From positions 1,364,001-1,428,000 of the forward strand of contig NZ_LT629692.1 of assembly GCF_900100885.1 (NCBI RefSeq): 64,000 bases of DNA, given 5' to 3'. The translations under genes and the position numbers were made by a program. The notes under the pieces were generated by a model that saw only the letters and a list, made by a program, of their open reading frames with translations, had not been told where the DNA came from and did not search any database. The stretch is from Microbacterium pygmaeum. Lineage in GTDB: Bacteria; Actinomycetota; Actinomycetes; Actinomycetales; Microbacteriaceae. Below, one piece after another: positions 48,855 to 57,741 of the stretch (positions are counted from its first letter, which is position 1; each line of letters begins with the position of its first letter).

Positions 48855-50069
48855 GTGATCACTTTGGAGGACTGGGCGTTGATCCGGCGGTTGGCTGCGG
48901 AGGGCGTGCCGAAGGCGCGTATCGCGGAGCGGTTGGGGATCTCTAGGACGACGGTGTTGAAGGCGGTCCGGTCGGATTCGCCGCCGCAGTATGAGCGGAC
49001 GCCGACGGAGTCCTCGTTCGTCGCGTTCGAGCCGCGGGTGCGGGCGTTGCTCGCGGAGACGCCGGATATGCCGGCGACGGTGCTCGCGGAGCGGGTCGGC
49101 TGGACGGGGTCGATCACCTGGTTCCGGGCGGGGGTGAAGCAGTTGCGGCCGGAGTTCCGGCCGATCGATCCGGCGGACCGGTTGAGCTGGGAGCCGGGTG
49201 ACGCGGCGCAGTGTGATCTCTGGTTCCCGCCGAAGAAGATCTCGCTCGAGGATGGCACGGCCAAGCTGTTGCCGGTGCTGGTGATCACGGCGGCGCATTC
49301 GAGGTTTGTGGTCGGTCGGATGATCCCGACCCGGACGACCGAGGATCTGCTGCTGGGATCGTGGGAGTTGATCCAGCAGCTCGGGCGGGTCCCGCGCAGG
49401 TTGATCTGGGACAACGAGGGCGGTATCGGGAGAGCGCATCGCCCTGCCGCCGGTGTTGCCGCGTTCATGGGGACTCTCGCGACGAAGCTGGTGTTGCTGC
49501 CGCCGCGGGACCCGGAATCGAAAGGTGTCGTCGAGCGGCGCAACGGGTGGTTTGAGACCTCGTTCATGCCCGGCCGGTCCTTCACGTCCCCGGCGGACTT
49601 CAACACGCAGTTCACCGACTGGCTGGCCAAAGCGAATACTCGGGTGGTGCGTACGATCCGGGCTGCGCCGACGTCTCGGTTGGACGCGGACCGGGCCGCG
49701 ATGCTGCCGTTGCCGCCGATCCCGATCCATCTGGGCTGGCGCAATAGCATCCGGTTGGGCCGGGACTACTACGTCCGCCTCGACACCAACGACTACTCCG
49801 TGGACCCGACAGTGATCGGCCGGATGGTCGATGTCACGGCCGACCTGGAGCGGGTGAAGGTCCGCGCGGACGGCCGAGTCGTCGCCGACCATGCCCGGGT
49901 TTGGGCGCGTGGGACCACGGTCACCGACCCGGCCCACGTGGAGATCGCCGCGCGGCTCCGTAAACAGTTCCAGCAACCCCGCGCGGTCGCGGTCGGCGAC
50001 GATCTGATCCGGGATCTGGCCGACTACGACCGGGCGTTCGGGCTGGTCACCGGCGACGGGAACAGCTGA
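48855..50069 (+). CDS. istA: IS21 transposase IstA
   Basis: A 404-residue transposase. An N-terminal helix-turn-helix (LIRRLAAEGVPKARIAERLG, ISRTTVLKAV) precedes the rve/DDE core with Asp in QCDLWF (~120), Asp in WDNEGG (~180) and Glu in VVERRN (~220). All three catalytic acids are present. The GTG at 48855 overlaps the integrase read-through stop. Its stop overlaps the istB start as TGATG. Confidence 0.93.
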   Translation: MITLEDWALIRRLAAEGVPKARIAERLGISRTTVLKAVRSDSPPQYERTPTESSFVAFEPRVRALLAETPDMPATVLAERVGWTGSITWFRAGVKQLRPEFRPIDPADRLSWEPGDAAQCDLWFPPKKISLEDGTAKLLPVLVITAAHSRFVVGRMIPTRTTEDLLLGSWELIQQLGRVPRRLIWDNEGGIGRAHRPAAGVAAFMGTLATKLVLLPPRDPESKGVVERRNGWFETSFMPGRSFTSPADFNTQFTDWLAKANTRVVRTIRAAPTSRLDADRAAMLPLPPIPIHLGWRNSIRLGRDYYVRLDTNDYSVDPTVIGRMVDVTADLERVKVRADGRVVADHARVWARGTTVTDPAHVEIAARLRKQFQQPRAVAVGDDLIRDLADYDRAFGLVTGDGNS

Positions 50070-50866
50070 TGGCGTCGGGCAAGACCACGGACGCGGTCAA
50101 GCAGATCACGTATCTCGCCGGCGCGCTGAAAGCACCTCGGATCACTGAAGCCGCCGGCCGGATGGCCGACCAGGCCCGGGATGCCGGCTGGTCGTTCGAG
50201 GACTATCTCGCCGCGGTCCTGGAGCGTGAGGTTTCAGCACGGAACGCGTCCGGCGCGGAGCTGCGGATCAAAGCAGGAGGGTTCCCCGCGAGGAAGACCC
50301 TCGACGACTTCGATTGGGATGCCCAGCCGACCGCACGGCAGCAGATCGCCGCCCTGGCATCCGGAGGGTTCCTGCTCGAAGCGCAGAACGTCGTGCTGCT
50401 CGGACCGCCCGGAACCGGGAAGACCCACCTCGCCACCGCGCTGGGGATTGTCGCCGCCAAGCACGGGCACCGGGTGTTGTTCGCGACCGCGACGGACTGG
50501 GTCACCCGCCTCACCGACGCCCACCGGCAAGGCCGGCTCCCGCAAGAGCTCGCCCGGCTCCGACGTTACGGGCTGATCATCGTCGATGAAGTCGGTTACC
50601 TGCCGTTCGAGCAAGACGCCGCGAACCTGTTCTTCCAACTCGTCTCGTCCCGCTACGAACACGCCTCGCTGATCCTCACCAGCAACCTGCCGTTCTCCGG
50701 CTGGGGCGGCGTGTTCGGGGACCAAGCCGTCGCCGCCGCGATGATCGACCGCATCGTCCACCACGCAGACGTCCTCACCCTGAAGGGCGCCAGCTACCGA
50801 CTCCGCGGACGAGGCATCGACAGCCTCCCAAGCATCCGCACCACCACCGACGAAACCCCTGGCTAG
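50069..50866 (+). CDS. istB: IS21 helper ATPase IstB
   Basis: A 265-residue AAA+ ATPase that assists target selection by IstA. It has the N-terminal IstB helical region (LKAPRITEAAGRMADQARDA), Walker A GPPGTGKTH (~113), Walker B IIVDEVGYLPF and sensor LILTSNLPFSGW. The length is normal and it appears intact. It is translationally coupled to istA (one-base overlap). Confidence 0.93.
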   Translation: MASGKTTDAVKQITYLAGALKAPRITEAAGRMADQARDAGWSFEDYLAAVLEREVSARNASGAELRIKAGGFPARKTLDDFDWDAQPTARQQIAALASGGFLLEAQNVVLLGPPGTGKTHLATALGIVAAKHGHRVLFATATDWVTRLTDAHRQGRLPQELARLRRYGLIIVDEVGYLPFEQDAANLFFQLVSSRYEHASLILTSNLPFSGWGGVFGDQAVAAAMIDRIVHHADVLTLKGASYRLRGRGIDSLPSIRTTTDETPG

Positions 50867-50916
50867 ACTGCCCGCAACTGTTCACTTTTCAAACGTCGAA
50901 ACTGACCAGTTCTCCA

Positions 50917-51562
50917 GCGCCGCCGACACGAAGAGCAGATCGTGTTGATTCGAGGGGCAGCTCGCGACTGGAGGAAGGGCGAGGGCTATCTCGGACCGCG
51001 GCCGGATGGCCAGGTCCGGGATCTCATCGAGGTCATGTTGGGCTCAGCCACTCGAATCGGTGAAGCACTGGCGCTTCGAAAGTGCGACGTAGATATGACT
51101 GTCGATCCGCCAGTCGTTTCCGTGAACGGCACGATCGTGGTCCGGAAAGGCGTCGGTCTGATTCGGCAGCCAAAGCCGAAGACGGACGATTCCAACCGCG
51201 TGGTGTCTGTGCCGCCGTTTGCTGCAGGAATCATCGAGCGTCGACTGGCAGCTCTCGCACACGCCGACGAGGACCACCTCCTCTTCCATACGCGGAATGG
51301 CACGCCGTTGGCTCCGCACAATGCCCGGCGCACGTTCCGGGCGATGCTGAAGTCCGTGGGGTTGGATGGAGCAGAGATCACACCGCACGCGTTCCGCCGC
51401 ACAGGCGCGACCTTGATCGCCCGCGAAGTCAACATCGAGGCCGCGGCCGAGGTGCTTGGTCACTCGACGACGGCGACAACGAAAGAGCACTACGCGGAGC
51501 CTGACCGCTCCGCGAGTCCCGTGTCAGCGACCGTGCTGCAGAAACTCGCGCCGGCACCCTAG
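50917..51562 (+). pseudogene. Tyrosine integrase, C-terminal catalytic part (disrupted)
   Basis: The frame resumes after the insertion with RRRHEEQIVLIRGAARDWR and continues through the catalytic Arg (GSATRIGEALALR), Lys (PKPKTDDSNR region), HAFRRTGAT (H-x2-R), LGH (VLGHSTTATT) and the tyrosine in KEHYAEPD. All catalytic motifs are intact, showing recent disruption. A GTG at 50942 is the first possible start, but the arm-binding domain is missing. Confidence 0.85.
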
Positions 51563-51619
51563 AACGACTTATCACCGCCACATTCGAAGGTCCGCGGCGT
51601 TCGGCGACAGAATGGCCGC

Positions 51620-52420
51620 ATGCCCATTCTTAACAAAGACATGACGCTGTGCATCTCGTTGGCGAGCCGTCCGTCAAACATCGGCACGCGATTCCACAAC
51701 TATCTGTACGATGAACTGGGCCTCAACTTCGTCTACAAGGCATTCACGACGAACGACATCGCAGGCGCGCGAGCACTAGGTATCCGCGGCTGCTCGGTGT
51801 CCATGCCCTTCAAAGAAGCGGTGCTGTCGCTGGTCGACGCGGTCGAGCCGTCAGCGGCGGCGATCGAGTCAGTCAATACGATCGTGAACGATGACGGCAT
51901 CCTCACGGCATCGAACACCGACTACGAGGCCACGGCAGACCTCATCGACCGAAACGGCCTCGATAAGGATCAGTCGGTGTTGGTGCGGGGCTCCGGTGGC
52001 ATGGCGAAGGCGGTGGTCGCCGCGTTTCGCGGTGCTGGCTTCGACGATTTGACGATCGTGGGCCGTAATGCTGCCGCGGCAAGGGTGATTGCTGAGAAGT
52101 ACGGATACAGATCGGTCGGCGATGACCCGGCTCCCGGACACGCCATCATCGTGAACGTCACGCCGCTCGGCATGCGGGGCGATCACGCGCACGACCTTGC
52201 CTTCACCGAGGACCACATCCGCGCAGCGCACACAGTGTTCGACGTGGTCGCCCTCCCCAGCGAGACACCACTGATTCGCACCGCTCGCGCGGTCGGCAAA
52301 CCCGTGATCACCGGCGGTGATGTTATTGCGCTGCAAGCGGCTGCGCAATTCGTCCGGTACACCGGAGTGACTCCGACGGCTGAGCAGATCTCCAGAGCGT
52401 CGGCGTTCTCCCGAGAGTGA
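51620..52420 (+). CDS. Shikimate dehydrogenase-like protein (AroE family)
   Basis: A 266-residue protein. The N-terminal substrate domain has the SKDH serine region ISLASRPSNIGTRFHNYL, GCSVSMPFKE with the catalytic Lys (~64), and NTIVNDDG. The Rossmann part contains VLVRGSGGMAKAVVAAF and NVTPLGMRG. It lacks the canonical SKSxSP start motif, so it may be an SDH-like paralogue of the quinate/shikimate group rather than the core aroE. It lies alone between the broken integrase and a lipoprotein gene. Confidence 0.82.
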   Translation: MPILNKDMTLCISLASRPSNIGTRFHNYLYDELGLNFVYKAFTTNDIAGARALGIRGCSVSMPFKEAVLSLVDAVEPSAAAIESVNTIVNDDGILTASNTDYEATADLIDRNGLDKDQSVLVRGSGGMAKAVVAAFRGAGFDDLTIVGRNAAAARVIAEKYGYRSVGDDPAPGHAIIVNVTPLGMRGDHAHDLAFTEDHIRAAHTVFDVVALPSETPLIRTARAVGKPVITGGDVIALQAAAQFVRYTGVTPTAEQISRASAFSRE

Positions 52421-52452
52421 GTGGCTTCCCGATTCGTCGATGTGGCCTGGGC

Positions 52453-52857
52453 CTAAGCAGCAGCCCGAGTACGAATCTCTTGCAGCGCGTTCATGAATCC
52501 TTCAGAGCAACCACTCGCGCCTGCGAGCCGGTCGATGTTCACCTCGTCGAGCGGCAGGCCGACGATAGCCGCGGGTAGCGCTTCCGCAAATCTCTGTTGA
52601 TGACCCAATGACGTCTCGTCCTCGGCTGGCGTGGTGATTTCGACATCCTTCACGACATCGCCTTCGATTCTCAGTGTCACGTCCTGGTGCGACGGAAGAC
52701 CTCCGTACCATCCGCGGGCTTCGTAGATTCCATCCACGTAACTGACCGTCGCGCCTGCCTCGGCAACCGGCTGTGTCCCGGCGCAGCCGGAGAGCGCGAC
52801 CGCAGTCGCGATCGCGCCCGCACCGGCGACTCGCATGCGCCTTTCAGCGCGCATCAT
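52453..52857 (-). CDS. FMN-binding-domain-like lipoprotein (134 aa)
   Basis: A signal peptide with lipobox ALSGC (acylated near residue 25) leads to a single ~100-residue domain. YEARGWYGGLPSHQDVTLRI, DVEITTPAEDETS and the terminal RLAGASGCSEGFMNALQEI resemble small FMN_bind proteins, where the SGASxTSxG motif holds covalent flavin. Here it reads SGCS, so flavin attachment is doubtful. It overlaps the upstream regulator gene by 14 bp and is probably co-expressed. Confidence 0.75.
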   Translation of the reverse strand: MMRAERRMRVAGAGAIATAVALSGCAGTQPVAEAGATVSYVDGIYEARGWYGGLPSHQDVTLRIEGDVVKDVEITTPAEDETSLGHQQRFAEALPAAIVGLPLDEVNIDRLAGASGCSEGFMNALQEIRTRAAA

Positions 52858-53710
52858 CTGCCGTCGAGGAGGTAGCAGTCCAGCTGGCGAGCAGTCGTAG
52901 CCTGTCCGCCGTCTCGGACCCTGGCTCCGCTCCGTAGACGATGAGGGTCTGGCCGGGGTCGGTCGGCAGTTCCATCGCTTCGAACGTCAGTCGCAGATCT
53001 CCGACGATCGGATGGTGGAGCGCTTTGAACCCCGTGTCGTGCGAACGCACGTCGTGCGACGTCCAGAAGCCGCGGAACTCTGGACTCTCGCGGTTCAGAT
53101 CATCGATGAGCGTCTGCAGTTCGCGGTTGAGAGGATCTGAGCCGATCTCCCGACGCAGGTTCGCGGCGAGATTTGCGCAGTTGTCTCGCCAATCCACGAA
53201 GAAGTCTCTCGCGCGAGCATCGAGGAAGATGAACCGAGCTGTATTGGGTGTGCCGGTCGGGTCGTCATCGTAGAGCGGCGAGTACACGGCTCGACCGAGC
53301 TCGTTCGCCGCGATGAGGTCACGTCCTTTGGTCCCGACGAATGCCGGGGCATCGGCGAGTCCGTCGAGAATGCGCTGAACGGATGGCCTGACGAGTGTTC
53401 GAACGGGCCGCGACACCGTGCGGATCGTCGTGGATGTGCCGGTGAGGTGGAAGAGATGGTTGCGCTCGGTGGGGGTGAGCTGCAACGCGCGGGCGACGGC
53501 GTCCAACACGCTCTCGGAGACGACGCCGACGGCGCCGCGCTCGAGCTTTGTGTAGTAGTCGACGCTGACTCCGGCCAGCATGGCTACCTCCTCACGTCGG
53601 AGGCCCTGCACGCGCCGATTTCCGCCGTATGCGGGCAGCTTCGCCTGTTCCGGCGTGATCTTCGCGCGGCGCGAAGTGAGGAAGTCGCGTAGCTCGGTTC
53701 GGGAGTCCAT
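52844..53710 (-). CDS. XRE-family regulator with MmyB-like ligand domain
   Basis: A 288-residue regulator. The N-terminal HTH (about 5-75) contains RRVQGLRREEVAMLAGVSVDYYTKLERG, a signature of this actinobacterial group. Residues ~100-275 form the MmyB-like domain (RILDGLADAPAFVGTKGRDLIAAN, ending LIVYGAEPGSETADRLRLLASW). Such regulators usually control a divergent SDR or oxidoreductase gene, as found here 123 bp away. Confidence 0.9.
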   Translation of the reverse strand: MDSRTELRDFLTSRRAKITPEQAKLPAYGGNRRVQGLRREEVAMLAGVSVDYYTKLERGAVGVVSESVLDAVARALQLTPTERNHLFHLTGTSTTIRTVSRPVRTLVRPSVQRILDGLADAPAFVGTKGRDLIAANELGRAVYSPLYDDDPTGTPNTARFIFLDARARDFFVDWRDNCANLAANLRREIGSDPLNRELQTLIDDLNRESPEFRGFWTSHDVRSHDTGFKALHHPIVGDLRLTFEAMELPTDPGQTLIVYGAEPGSETADRLRLLASWTATSSTADDAR

Positions 53711-53833
53711 GGTTCGAGGCTACGACTGCGGTGTCGATTGAGGGTGGCTCTGGGAGAGCCTGTATGCCCGCGAAATCTCAGCGTTGACTGGACGACATGT
53801 CCTACGGAGGTTCCGCGGGACGGGAAGGTCACC

Positions 53834-54670
53834 GTGTCCACATGGCTCATCACCGGCTGCTCGACCGGTCTCGGCCGTGCACTCGCCGAGGCGGTTCTCG
53901 CTCGAGGCCACAACGTGGTCGCCACTGCGCGTGACGTGTCCGCGCTCGAGGGCATCGGCTCGGCGGTCCCCGATCGGGTTTTGCTCACGCGACTCGACGT
54001 CACTGATGACGGGCAAATCGCCGCGGCCGTCCGAGCCGGCACCGATCGCTTCGGTGCGATCGACGTGCTGGTGAACAACGCGGGATACGGGTACCGCGCC
54101 GCCGTCGAAGAAGGCGACGACCAAGACGTTCAGAGGCTGTTCGCCACGCACGTCTTTGGCACTGTCGCGACGATCAAAGCCGTGCTCCCGCAGATGCGCG
54201 CCCGCCGGTCAGGCGGAATCGTGAACCTCTCGTCGATCGGCGCTCGCATCACACCGGCAGGTTCGGGCTACTACTCGGCTGTCAAGGCAGCGGTCGAAGG
54301 ACTCACCGGTGCGTTGCGGCGCGAGGTTGAGTCACTCGGAATCACCGTCATGGTCGTCGAACCAGGGGGATTCCGCACCGACTTCGCCGGTCGTTCCCTT
54401 ACCCAATCCTCCACCGTCATCGAAGATTACGTCGAGACCGCCGGGAAGCGTCGCAAGGAAGTGGACACGGTGCACGGCACTCAGCCGGGTGACCCGGCGA
54501 AGGGTGCCGAGGCGATCATCACGGCACTCGAGGCGACGGACACACCCGAACTGCTGGTGATCGGCCGCGATGCCGTGTCGAACTACCGCGCTGTGCTGAC
54601 GGCGCAACTCGAGTCCCTCGAGCAGTGGCGCGAAGTCAGCGAAAACACCGGATTCGACGATCAGTCGTGA
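53834..54670 (+). CDS. Short-chain dehydrogenase (oxidoreductase)
   Basis: A 278-residue SDR. The cofactor motif TGCSTGLG lies at residues 8-15, then NNAGYGYRAAVEEG, Ser in NLSSIGA, and YYSAVKAAVEG with Tyr-x3-Lys. The long C-terminal part (EALEATDTPELLVIG) marks the 280-residue SDR type. GTG 53834 has GGAAGG five bases upstream. It is the first gene of an operon of MFS, aldo/keto reductase, SDR and CMD genes, divergent from the MmyB-like regulator. Its TGA overlaps the next GTG. Confidence 0.9.
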   Translation: MSTWLITGCSTGLGRALAEAVLARGHNVVATARDVSALEGIGSAVPDRVLLTRLDVTDDGQIAAAVRAGTDRFGAIDVLVNNAGYGYRAAVEEGDDQDVQRLFATHVFGTVATIKAVLPQMRARRSGGIVNLSSIGARITPAGSGYYSAVKAAVEGLTGALRREVESLGITVMVVEPGGFRTDFAGRSLTQSSTVIEDYVETAGKRRKEVDTVHGTQPGDPAKGAEAIITALEATDTPELLVIGRDAVSNYRAVLTAQLESLEQWREVSENTGFDDQS

Positions 54671-56127
54671 CGGCGTCGATCACTCCCGTTCGGGCAAACC
54701 TCGGCATCCGCCCGCGCCGCGCCGGCGCGCTTCTGGCGATCATCCTCGTCAGCTACTTCATGATCGTGCTGGACAACTCCATCGTGTTCACAGGCCTTGC
54801 TCGGGTGCGCGACGAACTGGATTTCAGCACGGCGGGGCTGTCGTGGGTGCAGACCGCCTACGCGCTCGTCTTCGGAGGGTTTCTGCTTCTCGGTGCCCGG
54901 GCAGGAGACCTCCTCGGCCGCCGTCGCATGTTCGTCGTCGGCCTCGTCGTGTTCTCCGCTGCGTCCCTGGCGATCGGGCTCGCCCCGACCGCAGAATTCT
55001 TGATCGCCGCACGAGCGGTGCAGGGCCTCGGCTCGGCGATCCTCGCACCCACAGCTCTGGCACTTCTCACCGCAGGGTTTGCGGAGGGGCCGGAGCGCAC
55101 ACGCGCAGTCGCCGCCTACGGGTCGGTCGCCGGGTTGGGCGCCAGCTTCGGTCTGGTGCTGGGCGGAATCCTCGCCGATTTCACGTCGTGGCGGGTCGGC
55201 TTCCTGCTGAACGTTCCAATCGGCGCCGTGCTGATCGCCGCGGCCATGCGCGTCATCGTGAAGTCCGACACGGCGCGCGGTCGGTTCGATCTGGCCGGCG
55301 CGCTCACTTCGACACTCGGAATCGGCCTGCTTGTGTACGCGATCACCCGGACCGCCGAATCTGGATGGTCCGACCCGATCACGCTGTCCCTCATCGGACT
55401 CGCTGCGTTGATGCTGGGGGCGTTCGTGGCGATCGAGACACGTGCACGCCAGCCGATCCTTCCGTTGCGGGTGCTCGCTGACCGCACGCGGGCCGGAGCC
55501 TTCATCGCGCGCATGCTGTTCGCGGGTGCGATCTTCGGCTACTTCTTCTTCATCAGCCAGTACATGCAATCCGTGCTCGGGTTCACCCCCGTTCAAGCGG
55601 GGCTCGCCTTCCTCCCGATGACGATCGTGCAATTCGCGGCATCGACATTCGTCTCGCGACTAACCCGGCGCTTCGGCAACCCAGCGCTCGTCGTGGTCGG
55701 CTTGACGATTACGGCCAGCGGGATGTTGTGGCTCAGCCTGCTCGACATCGACAGCACCTACTGGGCAGCCGTCGGTCCACCCATGATCCTGCTGGGTCTC
55801 GGCCAGGGCATCGGCTTCGCGCCGCTCACCGCCGCCGGGATCACCGCGATCGAGTCCCGCGACGCGGGTGCGGCGTCGGGCGTCGTCAACGTCGCACACC
55901 AGCTCGGCGGTGCACTGGGCGTCAGCGTCATGGTCGCTGTCGCCGCCGCGGACACTCGGGTTCCCGCTACCGCAGCGGGTATCGCCGCGGAAACGTCAGC
56001 AGGCATCACCACCGGAGCGCTGCTGCTCTGCCTCGCGCTGATCGCCGCTCTCACCCTGATCACCCCTTGGCGTCGATTCTTCACCAGGCCCTCATCTCCA
56101 TCACCCTACGAAAGGAACAAGTCATGA
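54667..56127 (+). CDS. MFS transporter, DHA2 (14-TM drug:H+ antiporter) type
   Basis: A 486-residue integral membrane protein with about 14 helices. Signatures include IVLDNSIVFTGLARV (motif D1), ARAGDLLGRRRMF (motif A), and GLGASFGLVLGGILADFTSWRVGFLLNVPIG (motif C and the DHA2-type WRxxFxxNxP). It is a probable proton-driven efflux pump for drugs or toxic metabolites. GTG 54667 overlaps the previous stop (GTGA). The C-terminus overlaps the next ATG as ATGA. Confidence 0.9.
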   Translation: MTASITPVRANLGIRPRRAGALLAIILVSYFMIVLDNSIVFTGLARVRDELDFSTAGLSWVQTAYALVFGGFLLLGARAGDLLGRRRMFVVGLVVFSAASLAIGLAPTAEFLIAARAVQGLGSAILAPTALALLTAGFAEGPERTRAVAAYGSVAGLGASFGLVLGGILADFTSWRVGFLLNVPIGAVLIAAAMRVIVKSDTARGRFDLAGALTSTLGIGLLVYAITRTAESGWSDPITLSLIGLAALMLGAFVAIETRARQPILPLRVLADRTRAGAFIARMLFAGAIFGYFFFISQYMQSVLGFTPVQAGLAFLPMTIVQFAASTFVSRLTRRFGNPALVVVGLTITASGMLWLSLLDIDSTYWAAVGPPMILLGLGQGIGFAPLTAAGITAIESRDAGAASGVVNVAHQLGGALGVSVMVAVAAADTRVPATAAGIAAETSAGITTGALLLCLALIAALTLITPWRRFFTRPSSPSPYERNKS

Positions 56128-56975
56128 CCACAGTGACTCTCAACAACGGCGTCGAAATGCCCATTCTCGGCTTCGGCGTCTTCCAGGTCGGCCCCGACGA
56201 AACAGAAGCTGCCGTGTCCGCCGCACTGTCCGCTGGCTACAGGCTGCTCGACACTGCCGCTGCGTACGGCAACGAAGAAGCAGTCGGATCAGCGATCGCC
56301 GCATCGGGTGTCGATCGCGAAGAGCTCTTCATCACGACCAAACTCTGGATTCAGGACTCACCAGCGGAGCACAATACGACTCGCGCGTTCGATGACTCGC
56401 TGCGAAAACTCGGCCTGGATTATGTCGATCTCTATCTGATCCACCAGCCGTTCGGCGACTACTACGGTCAGTGGCGCGCGATGGAGAAGATCAACCAGGA
56501 GGGCCGGGCGCGCGCCATCGGCGTATCCAACTTCCCGTCCGACCGGGTCATCGATCTGAAGCTCAACAGCGAGGTCGCGCCTGCGGTGAACCAGATCGAG
56601 ACAAACCCGTTCCACCAGCGGGCGACCGACCAGGAGACCCTGAAGGCCGAAGGCGTGCAGATCGAGTCGTGGGGCCCGTTCGCCGAGGGCAAGAACGGTT
56701 TGTTCTCGAATGAACTGCTCACGACCATCGGCGCGGCGTACGGCAAGTCGGTCGCACAGGTCGTTCTTCGCTGGTTGATCCAGCGTGAGGTGGTCGTCAT
56801 CCCCAAGACGGTGAGCCCCGAGCGCATGGCGCAGAACCTCGCCGTGTTCGACTTCACGCTCACAGACGAAGACATGGCCAGAATCGCGACGCTGGATGTC
56901 GGAGACTCGCAGTTCTTCGACCACCGCGACCCCGAGATGGTCCGCTGGCTAAGCGCCCGTCGACTCGACAACTGA
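56124..56975 (+). CDS. Aldo/keto reductase
   Basis: A 283-residue AKR of the 2,5-diketo-gluconate reductase-like group. The tetrad is visible: Asp in RLLDTAAAYGNE (~47), Tyr in the same motif (~52), Lys in ITTKLW (~76) and His in YLIHQPFGD (~110). The NADPH-binding VVVIPKTVSPERMAQNL lies near the C-terminus. It reduces carbonyl compounds with NADPH. AAAGGAA precedes ATG 56124. It is an operon member with the MFS and SDR genes. Confidence 0.92.
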   Translation: MTTVTLNNGVEMPILGFGVFQVGPDETEAAVSAALSAGYRLLDTAAAYGNEEAVGSAIAASGVDREELFITTKLWIQDSPAEHNTTRAFDDSLRKLGLDYVDLYLIHQPFGDYYGQWRAMEKINQEGRARAIGVSNFPSDRVIDLKLNSEVAPAVNQIETNPFHQRATDQETLKAEGVQIESWGPFAEGKNGLFSNELLTTIGAAYGKSVAQVVLRWLIQREVVVIPKTVSPERMAQNLAVFDFTLTDEDMARIATLDVGDSQFFDHRDPEMVRWLSARRLDN

Positions 56976-57010
56976 CCGGCCATCGAAAGCACAAGGAAAG
57001 AAGTCACGAC

Positions 57011-57739
57011 ATGACCACCACCAAGACTCCGGTCGCTGTCATCACCGGCGCCTCATCGGGAATCGGCGCTGCGACAAGTCGCGCCCTGCACGAGCGCGGC
57101 TACCACGTCGTGCTTCTGGCGCGTCGAACCGGCCGCATCGACGCGCTCGCCGCAGAACTCGGCGACCGCGCTACGGCGATCTCGGCCGACGTCACTGATC
57201 GAACCTCACTCGTCAGCGCTGCGGAACGCGTGAACAGCGAACTCGGCGGCGCGGACGTGCTGGTCAACAATGCCGGCGTCATGCTGCTCGGGCCGTTCTC
57301 GTCAGAACAACGCGATGACTATCGCCAAATGATCGAGGTCAACCTGCTCGGCGCGATCACCGCCGCTGAGGTGTTCCTCGATCAGCTGAAATCGAGCGGG
57401 AACGCAGACATCGTCAACATCTCGTCCGTCGCCGGCCGCACCGCCAGATCTGGGAACGGTGTCTATGCCGCGACCAAATGGGGGATCAACGGATGGTCCG
57501 AGGCGCTGCGTCAGGAACTGCTGCCCAGCGTGCGGGTCACCCTCATTGAACCGGGCGTCGTTGCCACCGAGCTCCCGACGCATATCACTCATGCGGACAC
57601 GAACACTGCCGTGAACGAGCTGTACAGCCACGCTCAGGTCTCTGCGGGCGATATTGCCGAAGTCATCGCTTTCGTCATCACGCGGCCGCGGCACCTGGCG
57701 ATCAACGAAATCCTCCTGCGCCCGGCCGGACAGGCCTGA
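57011..57739 (+). CDS. Short-chain dehydrogenase
   Basis: A 242-residue classical SDR with TGASSGIGAATS (residues 13-24), NNAGVMLLGP, NISSVAGRTARSGNGVYAATKWGING with Ser and Tyr-x3-Lys, and ending FVITRPRHLAINEILLRPAGQ. This end pattern is common in SDRs annotated as NADP-dependent carbonyl or serine-type dehydrogenases. AAGGAAAG precedes ATG 57011. It follows the aldo/keto reductase by 35 bp in the same operon. Confidence 0.9.
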   Translation: MTTTKTPVAVITGASSGIGAATSRALHERGYHVVLLARRTGRIDALAAELGDRATAISADVTDRTSLVSAAERVNSELGGADVLVNNAGVMLLGPFSSEQRDDYRQMIEVNLLGAITAAEVFLDQLKSSGNADIVNISSVAGRTARSGNGVYAATKWGINGWSEALRQELLPSVRVTLIEPGVVATELPTHITHADTNTAVNELYSHAQVSAGDIAEVIAFVITRPRHLAINEILLRPAGQA

Positions 57740-57741
57740 CA

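Larger units (their letters stand above)
48803..50916 (+). mobile_element. IS21-family insertion sequence (~2.1 kb)
   Basis: Terminal inverted repeats of about 36 bp flank istA and istB. The left end begins TTGAAAACTGGTCAGTTTCG, and the right end, reverse-complemented, begins TGGAGAACTGGTCAGTTTCG. Both continue to a shared GAAAAGTGAACA. The element interrupts an integrase gene. A clear target duplication was not seen, so the exact outer bases are uncertain by a few positions. Confidence 0.85.
47826..51562 (+). mobile_element. Decayed integrated element next to tRNA-Met
   Basis: An excisionase-like gene and a tyrosine integrase gene split by an IS21-type insertion follow the tRNA-Met gene within 200 bp, the usual layout of a tRNA-targeted element. 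No repeated copy of the tRNA 3' end was found downstream in the window, so its right end is unknown or lost. The right limit given is simply the end of the integrase remnant. Confidence 0.5.

Noticed and set aside
48633..49976. 447-codon minus-strand frame in the insertion sequence
   Set aside because: Antisense to istA and Arg/Pro-rich; no domain visible.
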